Positions 13,921-14,471 of a stretch of 14,471 bases of DNA are shown here, piece after piece (the first letter of the stretch is position 1; each line of letters starts with the position of its first letter). This DNA is from Phycisphaerales bacterium (GTDB taxonomy: Bacteria > Planctomycetota > Phycisphaerae > Tepidisphaerales > Tepidisphaeraceae). The notes below the pieces were generated by a model. That model did not search any database and had not been told where the DNA came from. It saw nothing but the letters and a program-made list of their open reading frames with translations. The stretch lies in the NCBI GenBank assembly GCA_003153655.1, contig PMAK01000137.1, forward strand, positions 1,470-15,940, written 5' to 3'. The position numbers and the translations under genes are program-made.

Positions 13921-14466
13921 TTATTTGAATCCTTTTCGGCGCTGCTTGCTGTAGCGGAGTAACGCGTCTTCTATGATCGGGTAGGCCATCTTCGCCGGCT
14001 CGATTTCGTCTACTTCCACCACTTTGCCTTCGAGTTGTTTGTAATCCTGGAAGAAGCGGCGGAGCATGGTCAGGCGGTGCGGGGGGATTTCCTTGGCTTC
14101 GCGATAGATGCTGAATTCGGGATCTTCGGTGGCTACGCCGATGATTTTGTGGTCTTTTTTTCCGCCGTCGAGCATGGTCATCAGGCCAATGGTGCGAACG
14201 ACGGGGATGAGGGTCAGGGGCACAACGGGCTCCTGGCAAAGGACCAGGACGTCGAGTGGATCATCATCCTGGGCGAGGGTTTGGGGGATGAAGCCGTAGT
14301 TTGCGGGATAATAGACGGCGGAGTAGAGGACGCGATCAAGCTTGATCAGGCCGCTTCGCTTGTCCAGTTCGTATTTAACGCTGGAGCCAAAAGGGATTTC
14401 GATGATGGCTGAGAACTCGTTTGGGATGTTCTCGCCGGGGGTAACGTCATGCCAAGGGTGAATCAT
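13921..14466 (-). CDS. ppa: Soluble inorganic pyrophosphatase (family I)
   Basis: The cytosolic enzyme hydrolyses diphosphate to two phosphates and pulls biosynthetic reactions forward. The 181-residue protein has normal length for bacterial family I. It begins [11 protein letters not shown], the usual N-terminal form. The conserved [14 protein letters not shown] precedes the signature DDDPLDVLV (about 66-74), whose aspartates bind Mg2+. [18 protein letters not shown] follows, with the catalytic Asp-Lys region, and the C-terminal helix holds [11 protein letters not shown]. The ATG lies 5 bases from the window edge, so the promoter and ribosome-binding site cannot be seen. The gene is convergent with the UbiA-like gene across a heptad hairpin. 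Confidence 0.96.
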   Translation of the reverse strand: MIHPWHDVTPGENIPNEFSAIIEIPFGSSVKYELDKRSGLIKLDRVLYSAVYYPANYGFIPQTLAQDDDPLDVLVLCQEPVVPLTLIPVVRTIGLMTMLDGGKKDHKIIGVATEDPEFSIYREAKEIPPHRLTMLRRFFQDYKQLEGKVVEVDEIEPAKMAYPIIEDALLRYSKQRRKGFK

Positions 14467-14471
14467 GGTCT

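Overview
The window is GC-rich, gene-dense bacterial chromosome. The gene content is compatible with a member of the Planctomycetota, perhaps a Phycisphaerae-like lineage, or a neighbouring PVC lineage. Pointers are a TolQ/ExbB channel followed by two ExbD genes and a large secreted TPR protein, a lone rpsR, a Lys-rich HU-like protein, and dispersed intergenic hairpin and heptad repeats. The assignment is an inference from gene content; there is no 16S gene or other decisive marker.

Layout. Positions 1-320 hold the 3' end of a GNAT/SCP2 (Eis-type) acetyltransferase. Positions 415-6398 are a same-strand cluster: a membrane-anchored von Willebrand A protein, a MotA/TolQ/ExbB channel subunit, two different ExbD/TolR subunits and a 953-residue exported helical-repeat protein. 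The last three genes are 3 nt apart or overlap by 4 nt. Together they look like a proton-driven envelope machine whose load is unknown. Positions 6424-10032 lie on the minus strand: sthA, ilvN and the nusB-ftsY pair. A diguanylate cyclase (10178-11185) and rpsR (11281-11553) follow on the plus strand. An HU-family gene is on the minus strand (11718-12035). A gene-free stretch (12036-12808) comes next, then a UbiA-family prenyltransferase (+) and a convergent inorganic pyrophosphatase (-) at the right edge.

Non-coding content is unusually rich. The 773-base gap holds a set of dyads upstream of HU. It also holds a strong minus-strand terminator preceded by three stable hairpins, which together look like an independent structured RNA of about 200 nt that I cannot name; an AT-rich tract lies beyond it. 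Five intergenic gaps carry hairpins with unrelated stems, each followed on the plus strand by GCTAAA. One copy supplies the stop codon of ftsY. A near-perfect inverted repeat built from heptads fills the gap between the convergent ubiA and ppa genes and shares its first bases with the ubiA stop codon. Three genes (vWA, nusB, ilvN) have a -10-like box 10-12 nt from the start codon and no Shine-Dalgarno sequence, which suggests leaderless or nearly leaderless mRNAs.

Most of the minus-strand genes and rpsR/HU/ppa are housekeeping. The parts that deserve attention are the vWA-ExbB-ExbD-ExbD-TPR operon, the candidate RNA and the repeat families.
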